A stretch of 64,000 nucleotides of DNA from Pisolithus tinctorius (taxonomy: Eukaryota > Basidiomycota > Agaricomycetes > Boletales > Pisolithaceae), in assembly GCA_024663395.1 (NCBI GenBank), contig JANFAH010000074.1:62001-126000 (forward strand), read 5' to 3'. Below, in pieces: positions 45,952 to 57,904 of this stretch; within the stretch, counting starts at the first letter, position 1; each line of letters opens with the position of its first letter. The notes under the pieces were generated by a model. It was given only the letters and a program-made list of their open reading frames with translations. It did not search any database and was not told the DNA's origin. A program made the translations under genes and the position numbers.

Positions 45952-46861
45952 GTATGAAAAAATAGGTATCATTCACTTCTGCATCGTTTCTCGCGTTTCT
46001 CGCTTAGTAGTAGACACTACCTACGTGTTCTCCAACATAATAGTACTGGTGGCATTCCGTCCGCATTGCGTCCGTCCAAATCGATGACTGAGGCCTGAGG
46101 CCTTGAGGTGTGATGTGCGCATCGACGCGTCCTAAACTAACCTCGATCTACTTGATCTACCTACGTCCACAACTCGCAGATCAAATCGGTCCGTGTACGT
46201 ACTGCTACGTCGTTCCGCTCTGCTTACCCGCATTTGCGTGCTGGGCCGGCGGCCCCTTCCCTTCCCCTTCCCTCTCCCTCTCGCTTTCGATCGCGATCGA
46301 AAGCGGACGACAGGACGACGACGACGACGGTTGCCTCGTACGGCAGTTACGAAATTCCCAAATGGGTCGGACCGTCGCGGAGGACGTGCCGACGCGGCCA
46401 GCTTGCCGAGCGGGGTTCAGGGAGGTGACAGCATGACGTCACCGGGGCTCTGTGCGGGCGTCTGCGAACCGTTCGGGGCAAGTTCCCACGCCCGCCGGAT
46501 GAGGCAGGTGGGCCTCACCGCCACTGCGAATTTCTCGCGCTAAGTCGAGGCAGTGCTGGGCCCGGTATGTTGTTTTGTACTGCTCGGATGATCTTCTTTC
46601 GACACGGCCTAGTAGCCGATAACCTTGGCACCCTAAAAACTCTAGTAAAGCAATGATAACGCTGCCTTGACCACTAACGCAAACAGTCTGCATCTGCGTC
46701 CGGAGCAATGCATGGCGACCGAGTATTGAATGTCGATAGATATACGTACAGAGTGAATGAACCAAAGCATCTAAGATATTCTATTCCCCTAGTATTTAGT
46801 TGTCAAGCATTGGAAGGCGTCATAGAAACGTCCTGGCGGCGTTCTATCAAGGTAAACGCCG
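45952..46861. other. Intergenic region at the right side of the island
   Basis: 910 bp between the recombinase stop and the UBLCP1 stop. The middle (about 46220-46540) is GC-rich with simple-sequence patches and the 24-bp palindrome. Open frames here are short and unsupported. Confidence 0.5.
46282..46305. repeat. Perfect 24-bp palindrome
   Basis: The half-site CGCTTTCGATCG is followed at once by its reverse complement, with no spacer. It lies about 330 bp after the recombinase stop, next to a polypyrimidine run (about 46256-46282) and a GAC-rich run (about 46306-46329). Confidence 0.95.
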
Positions 46862-48391
46862 TCAAGGCCTCGCGAGGTTTCGCAGCGTACGCTTCCAGTC
46901 CTGGGGTCGAGTCAAGTGACTACTACCACTGCTTACACTGATGAGACATTACCTTGTGATTGACCGTTCGGAAGTCATCGATGGACGCAATGTGAACCAT
47001 ATAGCGTGCAAGTTTCTCGAGTTCCCTGTCTGCTTGAGCTTGCTCCATGTGTGCATGCTTGAACGCGTGAATTTTCAGGCCTTCGTCGGGGTTAAGGGCG
47101 AAATTTCTGCTCTGCATTTGACAATGGGTAGTTATAGAATCCATTCCTTTTCAGACTTACCAGATCGTCTACATGGATGGTATTCTTTGCGCTGCTGCAT
47201 CGAAAACGCAAAATGTCAAACATCCCGCGATCGGTAGCATAGAAAAGAGACACACAACTGAGGAAATTTATTCCAGATGATCTGCAGAGGTTTCACGTGA
47301 TGAGTGTATGGTTGCCCATTACGCTCGGTGAAGACGGTGAACATGCACGTCTTATCGAGGACTGAGATCGTTGTCATTTTCATAAATCGGAGACCAAGTG
47401 CATGCTAGTCACCGAATGATATCTAGGGGGCTGTGAAGTCATAAAGGGGTTCACGAGTGGTTTGCACTGACCTCGTATGCCCTTGTGGAACCAATCATCC
47501 CGAGTTCTACCAGTTTTGCCTCCAACCATACCCAAGTAGTCTGGGACCTGGTAAAGCTTTCGTTGAGAATTTTTTTTCGTGTAGGGCAGCAGTTACCAGA
47601 TGCATATATCGTAATATGGGTATATGGCCTCCAGAAACTCATGTAAGCCAGGGCGAGCGCACTCTGCAGGAGGTAGCGAGCCTGAGGTAAGAGGTTTGGT
47701 ATCGAGAATAGCTGCTCAGGAAGCGTGGTCAATCAACGATAGCCGTGCGTGTGAGACGGCTTCGCACTTACTGTAGTCAAGGTCGAGTACAAGTAATCGC
47801 TTTCCTTCGCGCAAAGGGTTTATTAGATTGATTTGGAGTTTCGACGTTGCTTCTCGAACTTTGCGATGGTTTCTTGGGTCATTTCTATACCTCGCTGCAG
47901 CTTGAGGGTTTTCTGTGACGTCGACATCTAGGTCGTTCACTACGTCAGGCAGGGATTCCAGTTCTGACCAATGTCAGAGTGTCGTTTCTGCAGTACAATG
48001 TCGCAACTTACGAGAGGGGTCTTTGATTTCGTCTCCGGTGGGAGTTCCGACTAAAATGAAGTTCTTTCCGGGAGTGATCTTGAGGTCCGAACTAACGGTC
48101 GAAGAACATAAGCGCTTGCATTAGATGTAGCGGGTTGACGAACATTCTCCCCTCATCCGAAGGAAGCTTTCCCTTTACGAGTCCGAGAATTTTTTGTCTC
48201 TCAGGTGGAACATTGGTAAGACTTAGAAGTGCAGCCTTCAAGTCGTAAACCCTGACTCGTACAACATTGTGCCAATCGGACAAATTCAGCTGCTGCGTCA
48301 GAAGCGGATGGAGTACTGGACGTACCTGTCTGACTCCGCTAAGTCGAGGCTGAAGGTCTTTCCAGCCCACGAGAATGACAAGTGAATCCAT
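46862..48391 (-). CDS. UBLCP1: Ubiquitin-like domain CTD phosphatase 1 (UBLCP1)
   Basis: Nuclear HAD phosphatase that acts on proteasomes. Start MDSLVILVGWKDLQPRLSG at 48391. The N-terminal ubiquitin-like domain runs through WHNVVRVRVYDLKAALLSLT and ERQKILGLVKGKLPSDE; then FILVGTPTGDEIKDPS, RYRNDPRNHRKVREATSK and the HAD motif LLVLDLDYT, whose Thr is completed across an intron (about 47775 to 47715), followed by ARPGLHEFLEAIYPYYDICIWSQT. The C-terminus shows NFALNPDEGLKIHAFKHAH and LARYMVHIASIDDFRTVNHK. A last exon gives DWKRTLRNLARP and the stop at 46862, matching the usual NHKxWxxxL end; without that splice the frame would stop at 46923. Confidence 0.92.
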
Positions 48392-48905
48392 GTTTCCTCC
48401 GCCGTGTTCAAGCCGTCATAAGTAGTCTGTCTATATGTCATCATGATTAGCTTTCGATACCAAGAGAGTGGCGAACCTCCAAGGAGGACGTCGCAACAGT
48501 ACTAGTGACAGGAGTTTCATGAGTGGTAACGAGAACTTCCGATGACATTTCAAGGCCTGCAATACCTACAACCTGAGACCCGGTGACTGTAAGTACGCGA
48601 GTGTAATAACAAAAGAGAAGGAAACTGACTTATCAAGGTCACGTGTGACTATCTAGGGGTTGAGCGGGTTGTCGCAGCTTGGGCGTACCCCGATTGCGGA
48701 TGTACCGAGTGCCGACGTACACGATACTGTTTCCTTTGTTACGTCGCTCCAGGTGCGGGTCCCATATTGTATCGGCACAGAGATCAATGAAAGGCTAACT
48801 CTCTGAGACAGAATCACTGGTAATTCACGGCTTCTCGTCTGGGTTCCATCCATCAAACCACAGTCTGTCATATCGACAGCCGGTTTCACCCCAAAATTTT
48901 GTGCC
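48392..48905. other. Divergent promoter region UBLCP1 / Nudix gene
   Basis: 514 bp between two start codons pointing apart. It has a CACGTG box at about 48641-48646. No coding sequence on either strand is supported. Confidence 0.45.
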
Positions 48906-49946
48906 ATGTCTACTGTTGCGTCCGACAACCTTATTCCGTCTGCCAGTCTGATTCTTGTCAACGAGTGCAACGAAGTCTTGCTCGTCCAGCGCAGCACGCG
49001 GACACGCTCATTCGCAGGGATGCATGTAAGACTAAGTCTCAGACCCTTATACCTGACTGATACGTACGACGTGAAAGGTCTTTCCTGGTGGCAATTTTGA
49101 CACCGGACGCGATACATCCTTGGCGATAACTGCCATCCGCGAGACATTTGAAGAAACAGGAGTCCTCCTTGCATCACCCATGTCACCCCAAGCTCTAAGT
49201 AAATCTGATCTGGAGCGGGATAGAAGCGCAGTCCACCGTCAGGAATTGGATTTTCAAGCCTTCCTTCTCCGTCACAAATGCGTGCCAGCTTTGAAATCTC
49301 TTCATCCCTTCACAACATGGATTACCCCGCTCACCTCCTCAAGGTAAAAGTGCGCGGCGTCGACAAAATAACCCTCGTTGATTAAAGCCAGGCGCTTCCG
49401 CACCCAGTTCTTCATTTCGTTCTTCCCGACCTGTTTAGAAGAGCATTCCTCCGGGACGGGTATAGGCAGGGTCCCCACGACAGATGGCGGAGAAGAAGTC
49501 CAGTCGACTTGTTTTCTCCATCCCCGCGTCGCAATCGCAGAATTCAAGAAAGGAAACATCAACCTCGCACCTCCCCAGTATTACATCCTCGAAACTCTGC
49601 GCCAGTTGCTCCCAGGTGATGTCCAAACACCTGAGGAACGTGAAAAGTTGATTCTGTTGTCTCAGAGGCCTTTTGGCCGATTGGTTATCCGGCCCAGGTT
49701 GTATCAAGACCCTGTATCCAGTGCGACGATGTTTCTATACGAAGGTGATGAGTTGCGTGGTGGCCCAGTGGGGCAGCTGCACAGGGTCCTTGTGAAGCAG
49801 AACGGTACGGTAAGTGGTCCTAATATGTCGATCATCCCTTTCCTGAGCCTTCACAGGTTTTTTTGGAGATCAATTTGCAGCGCAACTTCGACATTTTCAA
49901 AGTCGATGTCTCTGAGGCGCCTGGGACTACTGCTACGAAATTGTGA
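48906..49946 (+). CDS. Nudix hydrolase, NUDT19-like
   Basis: Probably an acyl-CoA or nucleoside diphosphatase. Start MSTVASDNLIPSASLILVN at 48906; first exon ends FAGMH at 49024. After the intron (about 49025-49077) comes VFPGGNFDTGRDTSLAITAI and RETFEETGVLL, a complete Nudix box with REx2-EExG. A long alpha-helical insertion (ALSKSDLERDRSAVHRQEL) and HPFTTWITP follow, then an intron, RRFRTQFFISFFP, and STCFLHPRVAIAEFKKGNINLAPPQYYILETL, which is the NUDT19-type C-terminal part. The last exon gives VFLEINLQRNFDIFKVD and ends GTTATKL. NUDT19 is peroxisomal or mitochondrial in animals; the last three residues TKL are a weak peroxisomal-targeting-like end (inference). Confidence 0.87.
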
Positions 49947-50256
49947 TATTACTTGTGTGATTCATACCCAATCTTGTCACATATATTTGATGAAGCCCAC
50001 GATCCATGTATTATTGTACTTGTCTGGGAGGAAAGCGCTTGCCGTTCATCGTGTATGCCCATTTCACTGTTTTCGTAGGTGTAGCAAGTATACTGAATAA
50101 ATAGGTATACAAATCTGAGTACATGCGTTCTAGCAAAGATCATACCATTATCGCTACAGGTTGGGGCGGAGGGAATGAGAAAAAATAAGATCACAAGGAA
50201 GTGCGAAGTGATTAAGGATTAGGATAATTGAAATGTAAATGTTCACGGGAAAGGGT
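49947..50256. other. Convergent intergenic region
   Basis: 310 bp between two stop codons facing each other, AT-rich toward the end. No gene seen. Confidence 0.45.
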
Positions 50257-52208
50257 CTAAATATCGAATAATTGATAGTCATATTCAATGCTACTACCCC
50301 AGAGTTCAGGAGTACAGGCACCAATTGGAGCTTCTCCCGAGCTGCCGAAGAGGATAGCGTTGACGTCGGAAGTTCCAGCAGTTTGCCACTCAGGGTATGA
50401 GGTACCAGGTGGGTTCGGGTCCCAATCGCACATGAATGACTTGTACCGAGCTTGCATCTCCGCGATCAATGCAGATTGGGCAGCGGTAGGGTTTTCGACG
50501 GTGCCGAACTACGAAAACCTTGGTCAATTACCAGTTATCATGGAGGTCACCAATCATAGCTTACGACAATTTCGATATCGTCCTGGTGACAGACCACGCC
50601 GGGTTGTGTGCAATATGAGACTTGTGAGTTCCCGGGGTAGCTTGCACCGACGGTATACATCCCGACGTAGGCAGTGCCACCATGGGACACCCAGTTTCGA
50701 GCAAATGTCCATGTAGCACAACGAAAGACAGAGTCGGTTCCTAGCATTTCCAGTTGTGGTCTGTAGTCGGAAACGGTGGATGTCTCGACTGCGTAAGACT
50801 GGATATTCAAGAGAAGTTGGGATCGGTTTTCTCCGAAGGAAGCGTCCACAAGAGCCTGGTACTCGGATTGAGGAACAGGATTAGGCAAGTTACCGTAAGT
50901 AATATATCCCGCCTCGTCCTTCACATTCGAAAGGAGGATGGTTTTAGATACAGCAGGAAAAGGCGAGGATGAGTCCAGCGTAGAGGTGATGAAAGAACCA
51001 TCGTTCACAACACGCATCGGCTCCATCTGCGTGGCAGCAGCAACGATCTGAGATGCATTGAAGAACTGATTTAAGCCGATGACGTTGACAATCTCGTCAA
51101 CAGACAACGCATTCAAACACGCTATGTCGGAAACTTGGCACGGTAGCAGGGAAACAAAGTAGTCCTGTAACTGTTGCTGATTTGATACAGAGAGAAAGCC
51201 GTAATCCTGTAACTAGGTGAGCTCGATCGTCTAAACGAGAGAAGATGAATCAAACCATTGGGTCGGATTGGAGGATTGCCGACTGAAAAAGGGACTGTGC
51301 CGAGGGGACAGCCAAAAGTGCGCGGATCATATTCGCACCGCTGCTCTGGCCCGCCAAAGTTATTTTTGACTTGTCACCTCCGAAGCTCGGAAGGACTTGG
51401 TGTAAGAATTGGAGGCCATTGACAACATCTTTGAGACCAAGATTGGTTTCACCATTAGGAGCAATAAATCCAAGCTACGCGGCGTGTCAGATGTTTTCAA
51501 GGTTCATATTGAGAAGATACTTACAGCACCAAGCCGATACTGTATGACGGCAACAATTGAACCGGTAGCTTGGGCCAAAGCTGACCCATCAAGCCCGGGA
51601 TTACTAGCTGAGCCAACCATGAAAGAGCCACCGTGAATCCTGCGTACGCTTCAGAAAAGCAAGGAGTGCGAAGGAGACCAATATCTCACCACACCAACGT
51701 AGGAATACAGCTAACATCTGTTAGAGAAGTTGGAACGTACAGAACCATCGCCAAACAGTCTTCGGAATAAGTGGAATCCGACACATAAGGCTGCGGACAC
51801 ATCGGTGGCAACGTGGAAATATTTACTGCTCCACTGTTGCAAAGGAATTCACGAGTAAGTAAAAGGGCGACGGTAATTGGGCTGCACATACGGGAGCTGC
51901 CAAGTAGTAGCCATAGCAGAAGGCTGCCACCGCTGGGCGGATGCATATCTGACAACAAACCTATTCACGAAGGGCGTGTCAACTATGCCATTAGCGGGAC
52001 CAAAGGGTGTATATATAGTTGGGTACTGCATAACCCTGTCCCGTGAACAGAAAGATTTGACGGAGTGGGGAAGGTAATTGCAGATATTGATCCAAAAGCC
52101 ATCGAAATTAGGTTGCCACAGCCGAGTGCGTTGTTCCCGCGCAGGGACGGGGCCAGCAAGCACAAGGGACGCGATAACGGCGAACATGAACATGTAAAGA
52201 TGAACCAT
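50257..52208 (-). CDS. Secreted type-B carboxylesterase/lipase
   Basis: Alpha/beta-hydrolase of the cholinesterase/Candida rugosa lipase type. Start MVHLYMFMFAVIASLVLAG at 52208 is a clear signal peptide with cleavage near APVPA. Then NGIVDTPFVNRFVVRYAS, a Cys-containing loop (LPPMCPQPYV.., EDCLAM), the oxyanion GGSFMVGS region (about 51600-51640), YRLGALGFIAPNGETNLGLKDVVNGLQFLH, the nucleophile elbow GQSSGAN (about 51325-51345; GESAGA is more usual), SDIACLNALSVDEIV, LLSNVKDEAGYI (acid region), and CHQDDIEIVFGTVENP with the catalytic His. It ends YDYQLFDI at 50257. About 550 residues with several introns. An AT run TATATATATA lies at about 52278-52288, some 75 bp upstream of the start. Substrate is unknown. 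Confidence 0.88.
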
Positions 52209-52837
52209 GGCTCCACAGGGCTGGTGGCGCCAGAGAGCTGTCCCCATGAAAAGGAACCCTCCCGTCGAAAAGGCAGGTATATATATATTCTAAAAATATA
52301 ACTTGTTCTTGAGAGGAGGTAAGCCGCACGAATACAAGGTGATGTGATATGCTAGGCACAGATGGGCAAAGAGAGTCCCTTGGAGGAACATGGGAGGACC
52401 TGGGAGGACGTGGATGGGACGGAAACAATAAGCGGTGACTGGACCAATCTTAGCCATCGTGTGTAACTGCCCATGAAACCAGGTCCAAGTGCATCGCCGA
52501 AGCCATTGTTCCGAATACGACGTTCTCCCCCTGGTCGTCGTCGCTCGTAATCAAGTAATTCGTTGTTCTGGCGTGCCTGTCAACATTTGTCTGCACGCTG
52601 CATCTCGTCCATATGCCAGTAAGTCCCAAAGGCTTGCAAAACGGTCTGGGGACGGAAGCAACGACAAATTCCTCCGTCTCAGACGTGTAAATACAGCACC
52701 AATTACTGAACAAGATTAATATGCGCCCGACCCGTTGTGATGGCGATGATGTGATATTATGATTGGCACCACTTCCGGGATCAACCACCCGTCAACCAGT
52801 CACTTGTCACGTGTGCTCGAGTGACCCAGTATCCGCC
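52209..52837. promoter_or_regulatory. Divergent promoter region esterase / CWF19L1
   Basis: 629 bp between start codons pointing apart. It contains the TATATATATA run at about 52278-52288 for the esterase and a CACGTG box at 52808-52813, 25 bp upstream of the CWF19L1 start. A simple-sequence patch built on GGGAGGA lies at about 52389-52410. Nothing coding was seen. Confidence 0.5.
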
Positions 52838-55466
52838 ATGACGACTCCAAGTTCGACCCAAAGCATCAAAATGTAAGCAGTACTAATCTTTTATGCAGTG
52901 CTTCGAACAATAGCATCATATCGGACAGATTGGCCGTCGGCGCTGCTCTCGGTTCAGTCCGGGACCTCTTCGCGAAGATTAAGTCCATAGACGCGAAACA
53001 CGGCAAGTTCGACTACGTGTTGTGTGTCGGCGATTTTTTCGGCCCTTTGCAAGATGCCAGCGCTCACGATGGCGCTTCCGATGAGGTCTCTCAACTGTTA
53101 GACGGAAGGATCCAAGGCATGTCAGCATACGACTGCCAGAAGGGCACTACTTGACTAGTGCTCACAGCGCCTTTGAAGTGCTACATCATGCAGGGCGACA
53201 ACCCCTTACCGGAAGACGTCATTAAAAAGTATGCAGATACGGGAGGCGAACTCTGCAAAGACGTATTTCTCCTGAGTGAGTGGTAGACGCATTTCGTGTT
53301 ATCGTGCTCACAGCAAACAATTTTGCAGACAAGTCTGCACTGGTGACAACTATACAAGGCCTTCGGATAGCATGTCTAGGGGGTATTTATAACCCCGATG
53401 TTTACGGTTCATCGGAAGCAGCTCCCGTGGGTGGCCTGGTCTCATTTCGGACGTATCTGACTAGTGCCCCGTTGGTTGTTAGGGGTTTGCCTCGCCATTC
53501 TATACGGTGCACAACGTAGAGCGCCTGCTGTCCAATACGCTTTCCAAGTCGACAACGGGTCAGAATTATAGCTCCCTTGCTGCAGTCCGTGACTCTGCAT
53601 CTTCTTCGCAGCTCGTGGATATTCTTCTTACTAGTGACTGGCCCGCATCAATACGATCCCATGGTTCTGCCTCTACCTTCTCCCCAACGTTCAACGTGAC
53701 TGGCTCATCTCCTCTTGATGATATCCTGAGGAAGATCAAACCACGCTATCATTTTGCAGGGGGAGGAGCAGACCCTCCTGTGTTTTGGGAACGAGAACCG
53801 TTTCTTTGGGAGGATGAGGGTGACAGATTAACTCGATTTATCAGTTTGGGTGCGTTCGGGAGTGAAAAGGTAACAGGCAAGAAGGAACGAGTAAGTCAAG
53901 TCATTTATACTTGCGCTTCTCCTGCTCATGCTTTTATCCAGTGGTTTTATGCATTCAGTATTGCACCTTCTGGCCCACAAGCTAAGCGACCATCCAACGT
54001 TACCAAAAACCCTTTTACAGACATCGCTGTTCGGCCATATAAGCGCACCTTTGACACCTCGGAGGGTGAAAACTTCATATGGGGCAATGTCGCGCATGTT
54101 GAAAAGCGCTCGAGAACAGGCAAGGCACTACGAGTTTCACCACGTATACATCCTTCATGTGGTCTCAATTATAGATGGGTCAAGTGGCGAAAACGCCAAG
54201 CCACCGCCTGGATATAAATGCAAGCGGTGTGGGTCATTGGAGGTGACTTTACAGCCGCAACCATTGAACAGGGATTATACTCACATGGTATCCAGCACTT
54301 CATTACTGATTGCCCTGAAAAAACAAGACCTCCAGAGGGCTACGTATGCAGAATTTGCAACGTCCCTGGACACCTTATTCGTGACTGTCCAACCAGGCAC
54401 CCTGGGGGAGACACTACCGGACGAAAGCCCAAAGAAGGGTATCTTTGTCGTACCTGTGGCAGTGGTTCCCATTATATCGAGGATTGTCCGGTAGCAAGCC
54501 AACAGACATCTCGTCCACATGGGGAACGAGCCAAGAGAGGACCCCCTAAGGAAATCGGACGTACGTTCCTTGTTTTTGATCGTCAAGTATCTAGTCATAA
54601 TGCATATTTAGCGGACGAATGCTGGTTTTGCTTGTCAAATCCCAATTTAGCGTGTGTATTTTTTCAATATGAGCCGGCGACCTTTCTCAAGTTCTCATCT
54701 CTGTAGCAAGCACCTCATCGTTTCGATTGGGACGGAATGTTATTTAACTCTACCCAAGGGTCAAATAATTCCGACTCAATCTGCTGCTGCGGGAAGCAAC
54801 TTGTCCCTTGTCCCTGGAGGTGGCCATGTCCTCATTGTGCCTATCGCCCATCACCCCACCTACACGTCGATTTCCCCAGACATTGCACCCCCTATCTTCG
54901 AGGAAACGGAAAGGTAGGTTACACTTCAATCGGTTTCCCCCCTCTTTCTATGTGGTCACTTTAGGTACAAAAGCGCCCTCAGGAACCTGTACGCGGAGTA
55001 CGGTGCAGCGGCGGTATTCTTTGAAGTCGGTCGGTTGAGCTCAAAGGGCGGACACGCGCACATCCAAGCCGTCCCGATTCCGCGTGATCTGCAGGACAAA
55101 GTCGAAGAAGCCTTTGTTAGCGAAGGCCATGCACAAGGCATCGACTTCGAACCAGACGCGGAGGGCGCATTGGAAGCGTGTAATGGAGGGCGCCACAGCT
55201 ATTTCCGCGTAGACTTACCAGACGGTCGCAAGATGGTCCATCTAATGAGGCCTCATGCGCCATTTAGTGTCCAGTTCGGGAGGTATGTGCGTGTTAGCAA
55301 GAAACCGTATATATCAGCTTATGTCGTTTGCAGGCAGGTTTTGGTGACTCTCCAAAACACAATAGACAGGCTCGATTGGAAAGCCTGCATGCTCACTGAG
55401 GAAGAAGACAGGGCGGATGTAGAGAGCTTCAGGACGGCGTTCGCCTCATTTGATCCATCACTGTAG
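52838..55466 (+). CDS. DRN1: CWF19L1/Drn1-type protein (CwfJ domains) with three zinc knuckles
   Basis: Partner of the lariat-debranching enzyme in intron turnover. Start MTTPSSTQSIKI at 52838 joins by a 58-nt intron to LAVGAALGSVRDLFAKI and YVLCVGDFFGP (metallophosphatase-like part). Next: CYIMQGDNPLPEDV, LRIACLGGIYN, an Asp-rich block ending LTSDWPASI, KPRYHFAGG (about 53740) and FISLGAFG. The insertion between the halves has three CCHC knuckles: YKCKRCG.. and HFITDCP at about 54210-54310, YVCRICNVPGHLIRDCP (about 54342-54395) and YLCRTCGSGSHYIEDCP (about 54438-54490). Then the CwfJ_C_1 HIT-like part (DECWFCLSNPNLA, GGHVLIVPIAHHP) and CwfJ_C_2 (GAAAVFFEVGRLSSKGGHAHIQ, PFSVQFGR). Several short introns. 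Confidence 0.9.
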
Positions 55467-55551
55467 TCCATCTTATCACGTTACATTAAAGCACGCATAC
55501 ACTTCGAGGTCTAGCTTTGGACATCTAGCTTTCTACGGTGGACGTTAAGGC

Positions 55552-57904
55552 TCAAATTTGGTGATCACTGGCGCTATCGAGACTCTTCTTGTAACTGTGA
55601 CCGAACCTCTTCGTGCCCTCTTTACGCGCAATTCTAACCACCTTTTCGATGGCGTTAAGACCTGCAAACCATCGTTAGCGCAATGCCTCGTGTTATGAGA
55701 CGCCGAACAAACCTCTATCAAGTTCCTCCAAAGGAGGCCCGAATGACAAACGGACAAAGTGGTGACAAGGGGAATTAAAGAGATTTCTCCTATGCGCAGG
55801 GTTGATATCAAAGAAAATGCCGGGTATGACGATGGTCTTCTCCTTGAGGAGTTCCTCGAAGAATGTCTACACAGGTTTTGGTTTACGCGTCTTTAACCAC
55901 GGACGAGGGAAGACATACCAAGCCGTTGTTTATGGGAGCAGGCAATTTCTCGAGATTGAGCCAGATGTAAAATGTAGCTTGAGGAGGTATGTCTACGTCG
56001 ATATGCATCTCACGCAAGCGCTTGAGAACATGATCACGTTTCATCTTGAAGTGTCTTTGAAGTGCGAGCTGTAAATGTATCACTTAAAAGGTGACAGAAA
56101 ACAGACGTTCGATCGAATAAATACCTTCTCTGCTGCAACGCGGGCGGGTTCCAGGATTGGAATGGCCGCGAGCTGCAACCTGGCAAAGCATTCAGTACAA
56201 ATGCCTCCAAAAGCACGAATTCAGCGCACGGGTGATTAGCGCCGCCATCCAGGAATGAACCTATGATGGAATTAATTCGACACAGGGTGTCAGAATAGGC
56301 AACTGACCAGACTGCGACAGGGCAGTAATCAGATTTTTGGGTCCGATGACCCAGCATACCCGCCAGCCGGGAAGCCGCCAGTTCTGTGTGGATTGAGTCT
56401 CGGAGATTGTCGAATTTATGGAAACCGACCTTAGTGAGACCGTCGATGATAACGACGGAGTCTGCGTTCACGTCTTCGATATATTCCGCCGAGGAAACAG
56501 ATTTGCCAACGTCCTTATCGTGGTCGTGGTAGATGTACCAGGAATAGAACTGTAACCACAAGATCTTATTATAGATCAATAATATAAAGGGAAGGAGAGA
56601 CAATAACCTCATCAAGAATAAGCGTCGTGCTTTCTCTGCTCAGGGAGACCAGCTCCTTGAGGTCCTTCCCACTAAAGGAGACGTCAAACGCGGCATCACG
56701 CAGGATCTTCGAATGACCTACGCTATAACTTGACCCGTAGGGTTACGTGGGTTCGATGCGATGATGACGGAAAGGCCTTGAGTTTGTATATCTCTCTGTT
56801 TTTCATCAGCTGCGGAAAAGCTGTGTCTCAGAATTACGAACCTTAGTCTGCTCGATATCGAGGCGGTATTTATGCTAGAGGGTACGTCAATAAGATGGAA
56901 AACCCTTAATACATGGAAGTGCGAGCCTTGGGGTCCAGGCTAACAACAAGTCAGTGAAAATTTGGGGGTAGAGCATGAACACACACGCTGTGGGTACGGG
57001 AACGAGACGCTTGAATGCACTGAGGACTTGGTCATACGCAGTATAATCGGGAATTTGGTATGACTGAAGTAAACATCAGTGGTGACACGGTTGCTCGAAA
57101 AATGGAAACAGTACACAATAGACATCTGAAACGACGGCGGCAACTCTGGACAGCCCAGAACGACCACCAGGGACGATGCAAACGTTTTCATACGTATATT
57201 GACTAGCTTTTCCCTGACGGTACATCTGGTTGTACAAATTGGCAACAGACTCCCGCAGAGCTAAGAGGTGTGTGAGACGGGAAGAGAGGAGAAAAATAGA
57301 AGGTACCCCTGACGCCTGTGGTAGGTGCGTATTCGAGTGAGCCAACAGGCAGCGAAACGGACTCTGGGCGATCGGGGGCATTTGGGATCGGTCCAACTTC
57401 TGGGGCTCCTTGACCGAGATTGGCCCATTCGGAAGCATTGTGATAGCTGAAGCCATTAGCCATAGCACGATCGGAGCAGTATATGACACCAGTGCTGCCT
57501 GGGTGCTCTATCCCAGGTACGGTTTCCTCGTCCTGTTTGACTGAGAATGTGCGATACAAAATAGGGAGCGAGACACTAACAGGATTGACAGTGTCGGGCA
57601 CGATTCCCTTTGGTTTGTGACCGGCTCGTTCACGAAAGATCTATGGTGGGAGAGTAAATCTGCGCGCAAACCTGACGAAAGGCGACAATGATGTTGACCT
57701 GATGAGCCTCGGACTCCTTTTCATGTTTGAAGTGCTTCATGATGTCGTGGACCTGGTGAGCAAGTTGCGCAACCGAAGGGACGCGGGGTAAGCGAAGGTG
57801 CATAGGACGACTGCAGATGGGTAGATATCTCTCACAAAGTCCCTTAAAAGAGGAGTCCCGCTTCTGGAAAGAAAGGAGGGAGATCCGCTGTTGGATGTGC
57901 TCAT
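55552..57904 (-). CDS. Class I/II aminotransferase (PLP), alanine/kynurenine-type
   Basis: Fold-type I transaminase. Start MSTSNSGSPSFLSRSGTPLLRD at 57904. Blocks: HQVNIIVAFRQ, WANLGQGAPEVG, YTYENVCIVPGGRSGLSRVA (about 57130-57200), PDYTAYDQVLSAFKR, a VLSNPRNPTGQ region at about 56730-56760 (the NPxNPTG motif), SVVIIDGLTK, whose Lys is the expected Schiff-base residue (about 56430-56460), then FRLPGWRVCWVIGPKNLI, FLDGGANHPCAE and a C-terminal MHIDVDIPPQATFYIWLNL. It ends DSASDHQI at 55552. TATAAATA lies on this strand at about 57981-57988, roughly 80 bp upstream. The exact substrate cannot be set; many such fungal enzymes are listed as alanine or kynurenine aminotransferase. Confidence 0.87.

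Larger units (their letters stand above)
42936..46310. mobile_element. Crypton element, ends not determined
   Basis: Footprint around the recombinase gene. Cryptons have no terminal inverted repeats and leave only short direct repeats, so ends cannot be fixed from one copy. The right flank turns GC-rich at about 46220 and contains a 24-bp palindrome; the left flank is the end of the RPB1 pseudogene at 42935. Only the gene itself is directly supported. Confidence 0.5.
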
